Source: Pseudomonadota bacterium (GTDB lineage Bacteria; Pseudomonadota; Gammaproteobacteria; Steroidobacterales; Steroidobacteraceae). Taken from it: a DNA stretch of 7,905 nt. Of the stretch, positions 6,207 through 7,905 are shown one piece after another; the stretch's first letter is position 1, and every line of letters begins with the position of its first letter. The notes beneath the pieces are model-generated. The model was given only the letters and a program-made list of their open reading frames with translations, was not told where the DNA came from and did no database searches. The position numbers and the translations under genes are program-made. The DNA lies in contig JAFAGC010000091.1 of the NCBI GenBank assembly GCA_023423065.1, positions 1-7,905 on the forward strand, in the 5' to 3' direction.

Positions 6207-6662
6207 ATGACCGGTTTCGACCTCCAGACCGAAAACGTCGCGCGCCTGATCCAGCTCGCACTGGGTCCGGTGTTCCTCATTTCCGGCGTGGGCATCACGC
6301 TCAACATGCTGACCCAGCGGCTCGCGCGCATCGTCGACCGCGCCCGCGCGCTCGAGGACAGGCGTGACGCGGCGACCGACGACGACCGCCGCAAGCACAT
6401 CGACGAGGATCTGCGGTTCATCGTGCGCCGCACGCGTTACATCAACAGCGCGATCGCGCTTTCGACGACTTCGGGCCTGCTGACCGCGCTGGTCGTGACG
6501 CTGCTGTTCGCGAGCGAATTCGCGAGCATCGCGGTGGGCGGAATCATCGCCGTGATGTTCGTGGCGGCGACCGCGTGCATGGCGATCGCGTTCCTGATGT
6601 TCCTCATCGAGGTTCGCATCGCCACCAATTCGCTGCGCATCGGCGGGAAGATTCGCCGCTGA
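6207..6662 (+). CDS. DUF2721-like three-helix inner-membrane protein
   Basis: The 151-residue protein has three predicted membrane helices: about 13-35 (IQLALGPVFLISGVGITLNM), 81-103, and 108-136. A strongly charged cytoplasm-type segment (37-78, rich in R, D and E) separates helix 1 from helix 2. The N-terminal pattern (ENVARLIQLALGPVFLISGVG) followed by NMLTQRLARIVDRAR matches what I recall of the DUF2721 family, whose function is unknown; this assignment is from memory of the pattern, not a search. An in-frame ATG exists at 6138, but it lies before and reads through the typA terminator hairpin, so ATG 6207 is preferred. No good Shine-Dalgarno is visible. The stop TGA shares its A with the ATG of the cyclophilin gene, so the two are likely co-transcribed and translationally coupled. 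No signal peptide apart from the first helix. Confidence 0.8.
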   Translation: MTGFDLQTENVARLIQLALGPVFLISGVGITLNMLTQRLARIVDRARALEDRRDAATDDDRRKHIDEDLRFIVRRTRYINSAIALSTTSGLLTALVVTLLFASEFASIAVGGIIAVMFVAATACMAIAFLMFLIEVRIATNSLRIGGKIRR

Positions 6663-7573
6663 TGAATCGCCCCGCCCTCGCCGTCGTCGCGATGCTCGCC
6701 GCCGGCGCGGCCCCCGGCGCGGACAAAAGCGCGGACAAGGGCGGAGATCCGCTGCCCCTAACCACCGCCCAGGTCATGGAGGGCGCGCAACCTTCCGACT
6801 GGCGACGCCCCGATCCCGCCAACCTCCTCTATCTCGATTTCGCGGCGGGCCGCGTGATCATCGAGCTCGCGCCGCGCTTCGCCCCCGAACACGTCGCGAA
6901 TCTCAAGGCGCTGGTGCGCAAGAATTTCTTCGATGGATTGCCGGTCGGCCGCGTGCAGGACAACTACGTGACCCAATGGGGCGACATCGACGAGACGCGC
7001 GGTGAGCTCGCGACGAAGCGCAAGCTTCCCGATGAAACCGTCTTCCCATGGAGCGTCGCCGTTCCGTTCGTCAAACTACCCGACACGGACGGTTACGCCG
7101 CCGAAACGGGCTGGATCGACGGATTTCCCGCGGGCGTCGAGCGCGAACCATCCGGCGCCGCCTGGATGACGCATTGCTACGGCACCGTCGGCGTCGGCCG
7201 CGGCGACTGGCCCGACACCGGCGACGACACGCAGCTCTATGCGGTCATCGGCCAGGCCCCGCGGCACCTGGATCGCAACATCGTCCTGCTGGGCCGCGTA
7301 TTGCGCGGGATGGAATTGCTGTCCGCGCTGCCGCGCGGCAGTGGACCCCTCGGTTTCTACACCGACGAAGAGAAGCCCCGCCGGCCACGCATTCTCGAGG
7401 CGCGACTGGCGAGCGACCTGCCCGAGGCCGAGCGCACCGCGATCGAGGTGTTGCGCACGGATACGCCCCTGTTCGCGAAGTACGTCGAAGCGCGGCGCAA
7501 TCGCCGGGAATCCTGGTTCGTGCGGCCCGCGGGCCACATCGACGTCTGCAACATCGCGATACCGGCTCGCTGA
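6662..7573 (+). CDS. Secreted, divergent cyclophilin-type peptidyl-prolyl cis-trans isomerase
   Basis: 303 residues. Residues 1-20 look like a signal peptide (MNRPALAVVAMLAAGAAPGA), so the product should be periplasmic, where cyclophilins assist folding by isomerising X-Pro bonds. The fold is recognisable from GRVIIELAPRFAPEHVANLK at 63-82, the active-site strand around GRVQDNYVTQWGD at 96-108, YGTVGVGRG at 173-181, and LYAVIG then LDRNIVLLGRVLRGMELL at 192-220. Aligned to human cyclophilin A, Arg55 and Gln63 are kept (R97, Q105), Phe60 becomes Tyr102, His54 becomes Gly96 and Gly64 becomes Trp106. A long insertion (about 109-172) and a C-terminal extension of about 75 residues make it larger than the usual 160-190-residue bacterial enzyme. 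Cys172 and Cys296 could form a disulfide. ATG 6662 is chosen because it overlaps the upstream stop as TGATG, with GGGAAG 11 bases before it; the frame is open further upstream but inside the preceding gene. Confidence 0.85.
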   Translation: MNRPALAVVAMLAAGAAPGADKSADKGGDPLPLTTAQVMEGAQPSDWRRPDPANLLYLDFAAGRVIIELAPRFAPEHVANLKALVRKNFFDGLPVGRVQDNYVTQWGDIDETRGELATKRKLPDETVFPWSVAVPFVKLPDTDGYAAETGWIDGFPAGVEREPSGAAWMTHCYGTVGVGRGDWPDTGDDTQLYAVIGQAPRHLDRNIVLLGRVLRGMELLSALPRGSGPLGFYTDEEKPRRPRILEARLASDLPEAERTAIEVLRTDTPLFAKYVEARRNRRESWFVRPAGHIDVCNIAIPAR

Positions 7574-7905
7574 TGGGGGCGGATTCATTCATTGACGATA
7601 ACGGGCAGCGCCCGCGTCGTTATCGTCGCAAATCGAAGCTTTCCCCGATTCTTCTGCTCGCGCTATTCGGCGCGGCGCATGCGGAATCGGCGTTGTCTCC
7701 GGCGTGCGCGCGGGACGCGCAGGATCGTGCGCTGCACGAGCATGCTTACGTTCCCATCGGCGGCATCGAACAGTGGATCACCATCGATGGCGCCGATTGC
7801 GCGAACCCCGTGATCCTGTTCGTGCACGGCGGGCCGGGCAATCCGCTTTCGCCCCTCATGGATACGTTGTATGGGACGTGGCGAAAGTCCTTCACGATCG
7901 CCACC
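7573..7905 (+). CDS. Secreted alpha/beta hydrolase, proline-iminopeptidase-like (partial, runs off the window)
   Basis: An open frame of 111 codons starts at ATG 7573, sharing its A with the TGA of the cyclophilin gene (TGATG), and is still open at the last base. Residues 1-23 are polar with a basic RRYRRKSK run; 24-37 (SPILLLALFGAAHA) are hydrophobic and end in a signal-peptidase-type AHA, so the product is probably exported. The mature part reads YVPIGGIEQWITIDG followed by ILFVHGGPGNP. HGGPG at 85-89 is the oxyanion-hole motif of the proline iminopeptidase (S33) branch of alpha/beta hydrolases. The nucleophile serine, acid and histidine would lie beyond the window and cannot be checked. 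A peptidase or an esterase are both possible. There is no Shine-Dalgarno; reinitiation after the cyclophilin gene is likely. The 332-base stretch holds no other credible gene. Confidence 0.8.
   Translation, partial: MGADSFIDDNGQRPRRYRRKSKLSPILLLALFGAAHAESALSPACARDAQDRALHEHAYVPIGGIEQWITIDGADCANPVILFVHGGPGNPLSPLMDTLYGTWRKSFTIAT

Noticed and set aside
7592..7813. Plus-strand open frame of 73 codons
   Set aside because: It is Arg/Ser-rich and lies in a different frame from the secreted hydrolase, whose signal peptide and HGGPG motif are clear over the same bases.

Overview
The window is GC-rich (roughly two thirds G+C by eye) with the strong third-position G/C bias that opens long spurious ORFs on the opposite strand. 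An outer-membrane TonB-dependent receptor, a periplasmic cyclophilin, BipA/TypA and REP-like palindromic repeats point to a Gram-negative proteobacterium. A high-GC gammaproteobacterium of the Xanthomonadales/Steroidobacteraceae kind is my best guess; this is inference, since no rRNA or marker search was possible.

Left part (1-1164): the window opens in a repeat region (1-59) made of an imperfect palindrome and a 36-nt unit that recurs at 4107-4211. Next comes a low-specificity L-threonine aldolase gene on the minus strand (72-1085). The short divergent intergenic region (1086-1164) is almost entirely four degenerate 16-bp tandem units that run up to the Shine-Dalgarno of the next gene.

Middle (1165-4279): an 831-residue TonB-dependent receptor is followed by two back-to-back hairpins and a small PilZ-type protein, best started at GTG 3755. 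Immediately after, and sharing the last two bases of the PilZ stop codon, lies a 105-bp element with perfect 36-bp inverted repeats, belonging to the same repeat family as the window start. The aldolase-receptor-PilZ block is therefore bracketed by inverted copies of the family.

Right part (4280-7905): bipA/typA, a complete housekeeping translational GTPase, ends in a textbook intrinsic terminator. Three tightly packed genes follow: a DUF2721-like three-helix membrane protein, a secreted divergent cyclophilin-type peptidyl-prolyl isomerase, and the first 111 codons of a secreted alpha/beta hydrolase with an HGGPG motif that runs off the window. Each junction is a TGATG overlap, so the three are probably co-translated and may serve a cell-envelope role.

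I see no CRISPR array, tRNA, rRNA, integrase, transposase gene or toxin-antitoxin pair. The least ordinary signals are the repeat family, the 16-bp tandem array in the divergent promoter region, and the coupled envelope operon.
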